Source of the DNA: Planctomycetota bacterium
Lineage (GTDB): Bacteria > Planctomycetota > Planctomycetia > Planctomycetales > Planctomycetaceae
Assembly: GCA_018242525.1 (NCBI GenBank)
Contig: JAFEBS010000019.1
Coordinates: 248,001 to 312,000, forward strand
DNA length: 64,000 nucleotides
Direction: 5' to 3'
The position numbers and the translations under genes were made by a program. Position 1 is the first letter of the stretch. Every line of letters starts with the position of its first letter. Positions 25,501 through 33,786 of the stretch are shown piece after piece. Under the pieces are notes generated by a model. It was not told where the DNA came from. It made no database searches and was given only the letters and a program-made list of their open reading frames with translations.

Positions 25501-25741
25501 TGACCCGGTGCAGAAAGAGGCCCTGGAAGCCGACGAAGACTTCTCGACGAATTTTGACGGATCCCGGAATCAGCGGGGTACCGACCAGAATGGCGTCGAA
25601 CATTACCAACTGCTGATTCCCGGGGCGACGTATCGATTCCTGAACCTGAATGGCGGCAAGGTCCAGGTGGCAAAGGAATTCATTGCGAAAGCCGGAGAGA
25701 TTCATGAATTGGGGGAGATCACCGTCAACCTTGAAAACTGA
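22571..25741 (+). CDS. BlaR1/M56-family membrane metalloprotease with a large carboxypeptidase-regulatory-like C-terminus
   Basis: 1056 residues. N-terminal hydrophobic helices (about 9-35, 45-65, 142-162) surround a peptidase M56 domain with the zinc motif HERAH at 242-246 (LDHERAHLRRGDNW) and the downstream AEACCDDAAI supplying a further acidic ligand. A last transmembrane segment lies near 350-372. Instead of the penicillin-binding sensor of BlaR1, residues about 410-1050 are a series of carboxypeptidase-regulatory-like β-sandwiches (IRVHGRITVPTHQAAVGAFV, GTVMDAVSGKPLAGASVQYHP, PSGTVTANLVDLASN). These are likely extracellular ligand-binding modules. It probably cleaves or triggers cleavage of the adjacent BlaI-type repressor when an unknown ligand binds. 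Confidence 0.9.
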   Translation: MFEWTVYWPALVIDVSLKTLLLAGITGLTLSAVRLRNSAAKHAAWTGVLSAFLILPVMSMTLPAVPMTIPNWLLRIAESSSDISEPASSLNPGISPSLQAAWRHEEPEMESGVSPYVIRTPDVNALASLTKPVSTSWTLPAWLPVMTSVWILGAIVMMARLGFSIAITRRLVARSTVISPMNERLSRNREVRPDTSRRASITLRESPFVLVPMTTGWWRPNILLPVAWHTWTAEKLGHVLDHERAHLRRGDNWTALAAEVTTCLYWFHPLSWWLRRQLSALAEACCDDAAIGVPEKRAAYARHLLEIASVLSGQPHRLHYAGLAITRHSQVERRILAILDTSRPLSKRLSRTRALLWVGILVPVLAASAVLKPTMGTSAEPQDIAAGSAVSSVKPDNSEAVNDQAAERSVVPGSVPAIRVHGRITVPTHQAAVGAFVAIVGETLTNDRGSISVTLAEGMTDQDGQYELAVTGESTRTDGRPRLIVRMKGRALAEQSVDFDRKDSHIDLTLQPEQVIKVRLVDAQGTGASHVVAVIAGITPAAAASDRPFWLLDLQPLARVVPTFVTDQDGFLEIHHVAAGCGVHLHIRGNEKFAPQQVSLNTGMPESRPDNDATYRPFVRNLRADETATIPLAPATPFAGIVRLGNTDKPAANVKITVWSGQQEIGGSMIALTGETDADGRFRLNPYPGVRFGIDAFPPAGTSYQIRRLQDVKWESEASQKLEIRLALGVLAQGTVMDAVSGKPLAGASVQYHPEQANPNVTDDIVTGWQSIQQTDGNGRFQIPVVPGPGTLLVHAPQGTSYILQQRGSRELQWGQPGGIRYYAHAFQKIDPAASAPGTEPSVMAPLSIKLQPSGTVTANLVDLASNSIQEAIYTSRLFILPLNPFWRAYSEKARNGQAVIRGLEPGQRYPVCFLDVKRQLGATAMVSLDDPQPTIVLQPCAAANARYLLPSGKPVKQGTMFGLTMLVTPGKPKYTIDPVQKEALEADEDFSTNFDGSRNQRGTDQNGVEHYQLLIPGATYRFLNLNGGKVQVAKEFIAKAGEIHELGEITVNLEN

Positions 25742-25809
25742 TCGTCTTCTCCTCGATCCGGTTCCAGTTGAGGTACAACTCACATGAAGCAGCCGGCCTG
25801 GAAGATTGG

Positions 25810-28800
25810 TCAGGGCCCGCCGCTCGCTCCAGTCGCCTGGTCGACTTTGACCTTCTGTGTGGCAGGGATGAATTCGATCCGCCGACCGCTCGCCTCACGA
25901 CGTTTCCCATGATCGTCCTGGGCAATCATGGCGCTTTGATTGCCATGCGCGCGCAACATGTACAGTCCCTTGGAACCGTCGAAACTGATTTCGTCGGCAT
26001 TGGCGTAGAACCCTTTTCCCTCGATCTGGGCATTTCCCTTGCCGACCAGTTGCTGGTACCCCTTGGGGTGAACAGGACTCTTGGGACCCTGTGAGAATTC
26101 GAGTGTCTTTTCACAGCGCATGCTGCCAGCATCGGGTGGCAGGTGGTCCGGGTCGATCGTCATGTTGGGCAAACTGACGGGCCCATGGACGATCTGGACG
26201 GAATCGTAGAACGTGGAGACCTGTTGCGTAATCTTGCCTTCCATGGAACCCTTGAAATCCACCTGGGTGTAGTCCCAATCCGACGACACAGTTCCAATCG
26301 GACGATTGGCTCCCTGAACAACCCCACGTGAATTGCCGGTCTGATGTCCCGTGCTGCCACGCTGCCAGACCTGCATTTGCCCGGGGCCTTGAGCGAACGT
26401 CTTGGATCTCAGTCGATCCAGCGTGAATTCCGCCACGCGTCCGCGCTGAACCTGGATCTGCTTACTTCCTTCATATTCCGAGTTCTCGAAGGAAACTTCC
26501 TCGCGGCAATGAATCTTCGCCAGTTCAGGCTGTTGCCGACTGTTCGGTTCGGTAAATGAGATCCGGGAAGACAAGGTGACGTCCATCAATTCGCAGCGCA
26601 TCCGACTCCACCCCAACTCCAGTTCGACCTTCCCGACAAACTTGGCAACCTGCCCGTCAAACTCCATGGATTCCCCCCATTTGACATCCAGATCCGGATC
26701 GTTGGTGGCCTGTCCGAACGATTCCAGTCCGGTTCCCGGTGGAACGGGCAACTGCAGCAACCCGTTTCCCTGGACTCTCACCCGATTGGTTTCGCGATTC
26801 AGCTGGACTTCGCGTCCTTCGACATGGATCCCTCGATCTCGCAAGTGCGCAGGATTTCCGAACAGGTGCACGATCTCGCGATCCTTGCCCCGATTTTGCA
26901 GTTGCAGGCGTTCCCCCTCGGCCGTCATCGGCGGTTCGCCCTTTCCGCGGTGCTGCACGATTTTCACATGCCCCGTCGTATCCACCTCCACCATTTCCGG
27001 CTCGGCCTTTCCGGCAATGCGCTGCATCCGCACGTTGATTCGGTCCGCGGTCACTCGGGGGGATTGCGCGACGGGCTTGGGTTGCGGTTGGACGTGAGCT
27101 GGGCCGACTGTGTCATCGCCTCCCGGCGAGATACTGATCGGGGGCCACAAGGAATTCTTCTGTTGATCCGCTGCGAAACCGGCCGGACTGACGCGGCCAG
27201 TGCCAGTCCTGCGTGGCCCGGGTTGTGTTCGCGCGGGACGAGCCTGGTTTGCCGGCTCGACAGGTTCTTCAAAAGTCACCAATTCCAGCGACGAACGAGA
27301 ATGCTGTCCGATGACGCGCGGGGTCCCCGTTGGTTCGAGGAATTCCACCGTCAGTTCGCTGGTGTTTGCCTCCAGTTGCGGACTGAACAGCGCCACGTTT
27401 CTTTCGGCGATCAATTGACGGGGTTGCAACTCGGGGCCGGGATGGGGGGTCACGGAATTGCGGTTGCCGGACGGGAGACCGACAGTGACCGGGACCATCC
27501 ACAGGCGAATCAAATCGGCGCCCAGGGCCGTTCCCTGGCTGGGTTGACGAAAGGTCGCCTGCTGTTCGAGTTGAATCAGGTCCAGCCCCTTGACCTGATC
27601 TGAAGACTTGTGAATCAGCAGTTGTCGAGCCCACGAAACGACGTACTGTCGGTCCCGGGCATTGGGGCGGGTCATCTCCAGCAATCCCACTCCCCGGCAG
27701 AAGACCTCGTTCAGGGAATTGTCGGAAAGCATGCGCGCTTCAATTTCCGGGACCACGCCCGGAGTCTGGTGCTTTGGATCAAATTCCATCGCCACCTTAT
27801 AGCCCTGCTGCAGGACCGTCACCTTGCTGGCATCGATCAACTGCAAGCGGTGTTCCGCCAGATCATAGGTCAGGCACTTCATCGTGGCATGCAGGTTGTT
27901 TTCCGTCGAGACAATCGAAACGGTCTGCCCCCGGGCGATCAGACGCTTGAACTCCAGGTTTGTTTCCAACTGTTGGAACGCTGGCGATTCGCCCTGTTCC
28001 TTGTTCTGCGCAACCGCGTCATCCGGCCTCGCGATAGCGCGTACCGGATCGAACTTCAGCCACAAATCATCGCATTCCAACTGGTCGTATCCAGCCCCGC
28101 TCGTACGCTGGTGAGCCCTCACCGCCTGGGTGAAGTGCGCCGTGTTCGATCCGACGTCGTATTCCAGATCGCCCGAGCAGCGGATCTGCGCCAGTTGCTG
28201 CTGACCCTGTTGTGGCATGCGAACGTCCAGTTGCACGTGCTCGAATTTCTGAGTCTCGGGATCACGACCACTGCCCAGGCGAATGGTCCGAATCCCGAAC
28301 ACATGTGGTCGATCCTGGCCCGGCGGTCCTTCCGCGGGAATCAGCTTCATGTTCAGTGACTGACCTCGACCCCGATGATTCGCGTACTCGAATCGGACCG
28401 GATTGGTGCTGACCAGCGACGGGGCAGATTCGTCAAACACAAACTGCTTCCCTTCGATCTCCAATCCGTCGGGCCCGGCGATGCGGACCTCACCATCCAG
28501 TACGGCGCCAACCACCCGACCGGGATTCGAATTGAACTGCTCGAATCCAAACTGAAACTTGAGCTGTGCGGATTCGCTGTGCAGCGAGACGGCCGACTCG
28601 CGACCTTCCTTGTCCTTCTGCCGCCAGACCATTGCAAACGGTGAAAAAATAAGGACGCGGGAATCGTCTTCCTTGTGTTTCCATTTTCGGGTGTAAATGA
28701 ACGCCCGTCCTTCGTCAGGGCCTGAGCGCAGCATGTACTTCGACTGCGCGACCCAGTGATAATTCTTCAGGTACGCTTCCGCCACCCGCACATTTTCGGC

Positions 28801-28950
28801 CGGTCGGTGCGTTTCCATCTGCTGCGCCGGTTCCGCGATGGCCGGCATCTCGGGAATCACCACCCACGGACGCATCATCACGGCGTATCCGGCGTACACA
28901 CCTGTCAGGCAGGCGGCCGTCGCTAACGTGAAGAGCAGGCGGTTATACAT
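25810..28950 (-). CDS. Very large LptA/OstA-like envelope protein
   Basis: 1046 residues with one N-terminal transmembrane or signal segment (LLFTLATAACLTGVYAGYAV). The remainder is almost entirely β-strand with recurring LptA/OstA-type phrases: TAEGERLQLQNRGKDREIVH, VEGREVQLNRETNRVRVQG, CRGVGLLEM, GNAQIEGKGFYANADEISFD and LYMLRAHGNQ. A mid-protein linker is Pro/Arg-rich. LptA, LptC and the LptD N-terminus form the β-taco bridge that carries LPS across the periplasm; here several such units seem fused. The kdsD gene ends 38 bases upstream of it on the same strand, strongly suggesting an LPS function. The identification is by composition, motif and context, not by full alignment. Confidence 0.65.
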   Translation of the reverse strand: MYNRLLFTLATAACLTGVYAGYAVMMRPWVVIPEMPAIAEPAQQMETHRPAENVRVAEAYLKNYHWVAQSKYMLRSGPDEGRAFIYTRKWKHKEDDSRVLIFSPFAMVWRQKDKEGRESAVSLHSESAQLKFQFGFEQFNSNPGRVVGAVLDGEVRIAGPDGLEIEGKQFVFDESAPSLVSTNPVRFEYANHRGRGQSLNMKLIPAEGPPGQDRPHVFGIRTIRLGSGRDPETQKFEHVQLDVRMPQQGQQQLAQIRCSGDLEYDVGSNTAHFTQAVRAHQRTSGAGYDQLECDDLWLKFDPVRAIARPDDAVAQNKEQGESPAFQQLETNLEFKRLIARGQTVSIVSTENNLHATMKCLTYDLAEHRLQLIDASKVTVLQQGYKVAMEFDPKHQTPGVVPEIEARMLSDNSLNEVFCRGVGLLEMTRPNARDRQYVVSWARQLLIHKSSDQVKGLDLIQLEQQATFRQPSQGTALGADLIRLWMVPVTVGLPSGNRNSVTPHPGPELQPRQLIAERNVALFSPQLEANTSELTVEFLEPTGTPRVIGQHSRSSLELVTFEEPVEPANQARPARTQPGPRRTGTGRVSPAGFAADQQKNSLWPPISISPGGDDTVGPAHVQPQPKPVAQSPRVTADRINVRMQRIAGKAEPEMVEVDTTGHVKIVQHRGKGEPPMTAEGERLQLQNRGKDREIVHLFGNPAHLRDRGIHVEGREVQLNRETNRVRVQGNGLLQLPVPPGTGLESFGQATNDPDLDVKWGESMEFDGQVAKFVGKVELELGWSRMRCELMDVTLSSRISFTEPNSRQQPELAKIHCREEVSFENSEYEGSKQIQVQRGRVAEFTLDRLRSKTFAQGPGQMQVWQRGSTGHQTGNSRGVVQGANRPIGTVSSDWDYTQVDFKGSMEGKITQQVSTFYDSVQIVHGPVSLPNMTIDPDHLPPDAGSMRCEKTLEFSQGPKSPVHPKGYQQLVGKGNAQIEGKGFYANADEISFDGSKGLYMLRAHGNQSAMIAQDDHGKRREASGRRIEFIPATQKVKVDQATGASGGP

Positions 28951-28988
28951 ACAGACTCCGAAAATCCCGTCTCATCAACAAGGTTTGG

Positions 28989-29993
28989 CTAGCCGATGCC
29001 GATCAGGTCGGTGATGTCCACCAGTCCGATCGGATGCCCGGCGGCATCGACGACGGGAAGTTCGCTGACATGCCGTGATCCCAGTAATTGCAGAACCTCT
29101 TCCAGGATTGCATCCGGACCAATCGTCAGCGGACGAACGGTCATCACTTCGGAAATGGGGTGATCAATTTGTTCGTCGCGTCGATGTTCCAGCAATCGCG
29201 CCAGATCGCTGTCCGTGAACAATCCGGAAAGCAGGCCATCGCCATCGACCAGCATCACTGCTCCCGTGCGACGACCGGGTCGCGACAATGTCACAAACAC
29301 TTCGCGAATCGTGGCCGACTCACTGGCGATTCGAACCTGATCCCCCGACCGCATGATGTCCTTCACCGAAGCCAACCGGCGTCCCAGGCTGCCCCCCGGA
29401 TGAAAGGCGGCAAACTGCTGGGGGGTGAAGTTTCGAACCTGGCTGATCACCATCGCCAGCGCATCACCGATGGCCAGCATCGCAGTCGTACTGGTGGTGG
29501 GAGCCAATCCGTGTGCCCCGACTTCCACCAGCCGTCCCAATTGAATCGTAATGTCTGCCGCAGCACCGAGCGAACTGGCATCGCTGGCCGTAATCGCCAC
29601 GATTGGAAGATCCCGTTCGCGAATGATCGGCAGCAGGCGCAGGATTTCTTCAGTCTCACCGCTGTTGGACAACATCAGCCAGACATCGCCGGGTCCAACG
29701 CAGCCCAGGTCTCCATGCAGAGCCTCGGTGGGATGCACAAAATGCGCCCGCGTTCCGGTGGACGACAGAGTGGCAGTAATCTTTCGCCCAATCAGTCCGG
29801 CCTTGCCGACGCCGGTGACCATTGTGCATCCGCCACACGCAGCCAGCAGATCGACCGCTTCGCAGAACTGGGTATCCAATCGACGCGCCAGCCCAAGCAG
29901 CGCCTGGCCTTCGTGGACAATGATTTCGCGCGCCTCACGCAATTGCGCCAGTCGCGAAGCAGAGACAATGGTATGTTCGGGGACCGCACTCAT
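28989..29993 (-). CDS. kdsD: Arabinose-5-phosphate isomerase (KpsF/GutQ/KdsD family)
   Basis: 334 residues. The SIS domain at about 40-180 contains MVTGVGKAGLIGRKITATLS, STGTRAHFVHPTEALHGDLG and LMLSNSGETEEI. FHPGGSLGRRL (about 202-212) is the linker characteristic of this family, and two CBS domains fill 215-334 (VKDIMRSGDQVR, ISEVMTVRPLTIGPDA, HVSELPVVDAAGHPIGLVDI). It interconverts ribulose-5-phosphate and arabinose-5-phosphate, the first step to Kdo, the LPS core sugar. It is transcribed ahead of the OstA-like gene. Confidence 0.95.
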   Translation of the reverse strand: MSAVPEHTIVSASRLAQLREAREIIVHEGQALLGLARRLDTQFCEAVDLLAACGGCTMVTGVGKAGLIGRKITATLSSTGTRAHFVHPTEALHGDLGCVGPGDVWLMLSNSGETEEILRLLPIIRERDLPIVAITASDASSLGAAADITIQLGRLVEVGAHGLAPTTSTTAMLAIGDALAMVISQVRNFTPQQFAAFHPGGSLGRRLASVKDIMRSGDQVRIASESATIREVFVTLSRPGRRTGAVMLVDGDGLLSGLFTDSDLARLLEHRRDEQIDHPISEVMTVRPLTIGPDAILEEVLQLLGSRHVSELPVVDAAGHPIGLVDITDLIGIG

Positions 29994-30230
29994 GCGTGCT
30001 TCCTTGCAACGCGGAACGCGCCTTCCATGCGCGGTGCGGGAGTGTATCTGGGTCGGGAGGATCGGTCAACGTGTCATGGGCAGGCGATAAGACATTCTCT
30101 TGAAAGAGGTTAGCGTGCCACCAATGTTGCCAGAAACCGCATTGGCAGAATCCCGGATGGGAATCAGCCCCGACGTCGTCGTCCAGATTCGCAATCGTGC
30201 GTCGATGACCGCTGGGAAGAACGGTTTCTG

Positions 30231-31421
30231 CTAGTGTCCGTGCGCGACCCGATCAGCCCATTTTCTCCAGACGGCAGCGGCCTGAGCGTCGCCCAGTTCT
30301 TCATGAACTGCCGCCAGTGTCTGGTACGTTGCCGGATCAACCGGGTTTTCTTCACGAGATTTCAACAACGCACTGATCTGCTTCTGCTTGTTGACGATGT
30401 CCGACGCTTGCTGACGGTATTTGGTGGCCAGTTTGTCACGTCCCAATCCTCGATATGCTTCTGACAATTTGAACCGGGCCGGCGCATCGAGCGGCTGCGC
30501 GGCGGCAACTCGTTCCAAATCCCTGGCAGCCTCGTCAAAACGACGCAGATCCAACAATACGACACCGCGTGTGAATCTCGGAAACGGTAGATCGGGGGCT
30601 TCGTCCACGATCGTCGTCACAATTTCCAGGGCCCGGTCGAGGTCGCCTTCCAACCGGCAGAGATAGACCTCGAGCCCGCGCGCTCGCGCCGATGCTCCTT
30701 CCTGGCTGATGAGTTCCGCAAGTTCCTTCCGGGCGGTCGTGGCATCACCCAGGTTCACCAATTGTTGAACCAGCGTGTATTGCAGAGATTGAAGTGCCTC
30801 CGCAGGCAATCCATGTCGCCGGGCTGCTCGAATCGCTTCGACGCTTTCTATCTCCAGGCCCATGGTGGTCAGGATCTCCACGCGCGCACCCCAACTCCGC
30901 GGATTCTCAGGCTGCAACTCCGTCAGCCGGGTGGCCGCGTCCAACTGTTTTTGACGCTGGCCCCATTCGCCGTAGTCTGCCAATAACAGGTCGCACGCCA
31001 GAGCGCTTTCACGCGAGTCCCGTCGCGCTGTCTCCTCCAGCGCCGCCAGGGATTCCGTTCGAAACCCGGTCTTCAGTCCATCCCGCCCCAAGGCCAGCAG
31101 CAGATCCGGTCTGCAGGTGGAAAGATCCAGTTTGGCGAACATCGCTTTCGCATCCGTCAGGGCGTTGCGGCGCACCATCAGGCGGCAAAGGGCGATCTTT
31201 GCCTGGTGGTCCCGGCCACCGGACAGGCGCACGACCCGACGCAATGTCCGCTCGGCGGCCACCGGATCGCGGCGGGATTCCCGGAGTCCCTGCTCCAGCA
31301 ATTGATCACGCGTGGGACTGAACATCAGCCACAGTCCTGTTCCGATGACACAGGTGATCACCAGGCCGCACAAAACACCGAGCAGTGGCTGCCACCGCGC
31401 TCTTGCTCGCAATTCATTCAT
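30231..31421 (-). CDS. Membrane-anchored TPR protein
   Basis: 396 residues. One N-terminal transmembrane helix (PLLGVLCGLVITCVIGTGLW), then TPR-type helical pairs throughout (RDPVAAERTLRRVVRLSGG, LDAATRLTELQPENPRSWG, RFDEAARDLERVAAAQPLD-APARFKLSEAYRGLGRD, PVDPATYQTLAAVHEELGDA). Likely a protein-protein scaffold outside the cytoplasm. Its start overlaps the stop of the FG-GAP/ASPIC gene by 8 bases, so the two are co-translated; this pair recurs in planctomycete genomes, but its job is unknown. Confidence 0.85.
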   Translation of the reverse strand: MNELRARARWQPLLGVLCGLVITCVIGTGLWLMFSPTRDQLLEQGLRESRRDPVAAERTLRRVVRLSGGRDHQAKIALCRLMVRRNALTDAKAMFAKLDLSTCRPDLLLALGRDGLKTGFRTESLAALEETARRDSRESALACDLLLADYGEWGQRQKQLDAATRLTELQPENPRSWGARVEILTTMGLEIESVEAIRAARRHGLPAEALQSLQYTLVQQLVNLGDATTARKELAELISQEGASARARGLEVYLCRLEGDLDRALEIVTTIVDEAPDLPFPRFTRGVVLLDLRRFDEAARDLERVAAAQPLDAPARFKLSEAYRGLGRDKLATKYRQQASDIVNKQKQISALLKSREENPVDPATYQTLAAVHEELGDAQAAAVWRKWADRVAHGH

Positions 31422-33186
31422 CCTCCAGTTTCCCCCTGCCTTCGATCAATGGCTGCAATCGTCGAGCACCTACTCGAAAAGTTTCACGTCGACGACCCGG
31501 CCATTCAACCCTGACATAGGCAGCGGTGGCATCAGCAGCCACGGGAAAAGTGAGTGCCGTGTCCGCCTGAGAAAAGAATCCGGTTCCGCGGACCACAAAC
31601 CGGGTGATGTGACGTCCGGCAAATTCGACGGAGACACGGGATCCGATCCCTGCGGATTCTCCCTCTCGTGCGGTCAGTTGCACCTGGATAAAGTTGGCTG
31701 CGGGACGGCGGTTTTTCAGGATCCGGACCGGTTCGTTCATCAGGACAACCACCAGATCCAGGGCACCATCACCATCCAGGTCGGCAACGGCATTGCCGCG
31801 GCCCGAATGGACTTCGCGAAAGAATGAACCGCCTTGAGCGGTCACGTCCTGAAATCGTCCGCCCAGGTTGCGAAACAATTGCGACTGCTGCAGAAAGGGA
31901 GATTGAGCCGCTGCATAGATCGGGTTGCCGTTGAGTACGAACAGGTCCGGTCTGCCGTCACCATCAAAGTCCGTCATTGCCGTCCCGAATCCGACCCGTT
32001 GACGCGAGACTCCCGACAACCCCGCAGCGACGGACGAGTGCAGAAACTGCCCCCGATCCAGGTTGCGGTACAAGGCATTGTCCTCCATCTCGAAATTTGT
32101 CACAAAGATGTCGGGACGACCATCCCCGTCGAAGTCGGCCACGTCGACGCCCATGCTCCCTTCAGCCTGTCCCCATTCGTTCACCGCCACGCCGCTGACG
32201 ACGCTGCTTTCCACGAATGGTAAGTCCGGTCCGCCGAGATACAGTTGGTTCGAAGTCACGTCGCTGGCCAGGTAAACGTCGACCCAGCCATCCATGTTCA
32301 GATCGGCCGCGACGACTGCCAGACCGTGAACACCTCCCCGCAGCCCAAACCGGGTTGACCAGTCTTCAAACTGTCCGTCACCGCAGTTGCGAAAGACCCG
32401 GCAACTGGTTCCCTCGTAGGATGTCGGGCCACACAGGTCGCGCACTCCCCTGGTGACACAGGCCACATCGGTCGCGGGTGTCCAGTCGGCGTAACGCGCC
32501 ACGATCAGATCGGGAAGTTGGTCGTGATCGATGTCCACAAACACAGCCGCCGTATGCCAGTCACTCTCGGGCAGTACGGCCCAGGGATTCACGTCCCGAA
32601 ATGTGCCGTCACCCAGGTTGTGATACAGACGGCTGCGACCGTAGCAACAAACGAACAGATCCAGAAATCCATCCCCATCGAAGTCGGCGACGGCACACCC
32701 TTGCGAGTACCCCGGTGGCTCACCAAAACTTGACACTTGGGAGACATCTTGAAACCTGGCGGCCCCGCGATTGCGATAGAGTGCCGAAGGGAGACCTCCG
32801 ATCGCCCCCGAAACTTTGTCGATGGTACCGCCGCCGGTGAAGAACAGGTCCACGGGTCCATCGCGATCGAAATCGAAGGCCGCGACACCACCGCCAAAGC
32901 TTTCGATCATGTAGCAGCGGTCGCCCTCACGACCATTGCGATGTGTGAACTGGATTCCCGTCGCTCCTGTCGCGTCCTCGAACCAGTCATCGGCACGTGC
33001 TGCCGACGCGGTCACCAGATCGCTCGCTTTGTTCGCCGGAGCACCCGCGCCCCCGACCTGGTGGCTCTTGAGAGGTGGTGCGGGATTCGATGGTGCCGAA
33101 GTTCCACACCCCATCAAGACACACACACCCCACAGCCAGGCAACGGACAGGCCGTTCCTCCTTCGAAGGGGAATCATTGGAACCAC
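31414..33186 (-). CDS. FG-GAP repeat lipoprotein with ASPIC/UnbV domain
   Basis: 590 residues. Lipoprotein signal with lipobox (…LWGVCVLMGC-GTSA; Cys about residue 27). A β-propeller of FG-GAP/VCBS repeats follows, each with the D-x-D-x-D-G calcium loop (FDFDRDGPVDLFFTG, ADFDGDGFLDLFVC, VDIDHDQLPDLIVA, ADLNMDGWVDVYLA, ADFDGDGRPDIFV, TDFDGDGRPDLFVL, ADLDGDGALDLVVV). The C-terminal ASPIC/UnbV domain is about 490-580 (NFIQVQLTAREGESAGIGSR … YVRVEWPGRRRETF). Probably an outer-surface binding protein. It overlaps the TPR gene downstream. Confidence 0.9.
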   Translation of the reverse strand: MVPMIPLRRRNGLSVAWLWGVCVLMGCGTSAPSNPAPPLKSHQVGGAGAPANKASDLVTASAARADDWFEDATGATGIQFTHRNGREGDRCYMIESFGGGVAAFDFDRDGPVDLFFTGGGTIDKVSGAIGGLPSALYRNRGAARFQDVSQVSSFGEPPGYSQGCAVADFDGDGFLDLFVCCYGRSRLYHNLGDGTFRDVNPWAVLPESDWHTAAVFVDIDHDQLPDLIVARYADWTPATDVACVTRGVRDLCGPTSYEGTSCRVFRNCGDGQFEDWSTRFGLRGGVHGLAVVAADLNMDGWVDVYLASDVTSNQLYLGGPDLPFVESSVVSGVAVNEWGQAEGSMGVDVADFDGDGRPDIFVTNFEMEDNALYRNLDRGQFLHSSVAAGLSGVSRQRVGFGTAMTDFDGDGRPDLFVLNGNPIYAAAQSPFLQQSQLFRNLGGRFQDVTAQGGSFFREVHSGRGNAVADLDGDGALDLVVVLMNEPVRILKNRRPAANFIQVQLTAREGESAGIGSRVSVEFAGRHITRFVVRGTGFFSQADTALTFPVAADATAAYVRVEWPGRRRETFRVGARRLQPLIEGRGKLEDE

Positions 33187-33340
33187 CAGACGGTACTCAC
33201 GGGATTGCGGCGTGCAAACATCTGCCAGGCATGGCGTGCAGGCGATCCAGGGGCGTCAGCGGCTGTGCCCGATGAACCGCCCCATGGATTCTTCCCGCAC
33301 CATGATAACAGATTGCAGAGTCGACGCCGTCCGCATGCAA

Positions 33341-33751
33341 TTACAGATCAAAATTGATCGCGGAGTTGTCGCCCGCCTTGATCTCCCAGGACAAGCCGCT
33401 CGTGGCTTCGCTCAGATACTGATTCGGCACGACAAACGGCTTGGTTTCCGGAGGAGGTTCTCCGGGCATGGGGGGCTTGGTCACCTTGGGGCCTGCGAAA
33501 TAGACCTTGTACGTAGCAGGCGGCAGGCTGGCAGTGATCTGGAATTTCCCTTCACTGTCCAAGGTTGAACTCGCCGAATACCCCTTCTCGGCCGCGATGA
33601 AATAGATCTCGCCCTCGGTCACGGGCTCACCCTTCAACTTCACCTGGCCGCTCGCCTTGGCGGTTTTCGGCGGCCCGGATGATCCACAACCGATCACGAG
33701 GCCCAGAGTCAGAGCAAGCACGCACGAACAGGACTTTGAGAAGCGAAACAC
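33341..33751 (-). CDS. Small lipoprotein, copy B of a duplicated pair
   Basis: 136 residues from GTG 33751, which has AAGGAG five bases upstream. Lipobox LVIGC (residues about 18-22) is followed by a Gly/Ser/Pro linker and a transthyretin/carboxypeptidase-regulatory-like β-domain (GQVKLKGEPVTEGEIYFIAA … ASLPPATYKVYFAGPKVTKP). It is the same length as its paralogue at 35372-35782, sharing EPVTEGEIYFIAAEKGYS/KPVTEGEIYFVAAEKGYS and PPATYKVYFAGP/PPANYRVFLAPP. It follows a DUF1559 gene by 35 bases. Function unknown. Confidence 0.85.
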   Translation of the reverse strand: MFRFSKSCSCVLALTLGLVIGCGSSGPPKTAKASGQVKLKGEPVTEGEIYFIAAEKGYSASSTLDSEGKFQITASLPPATYKVYFAGPKVTKPPMPGEPPPETKPFVVPNQYLSEATSGLSWEIKAGDNSAINFDL

Positions 33752-33786
33752 GATGACTCCTTGAATGATCGCATACGGATCTGGAA

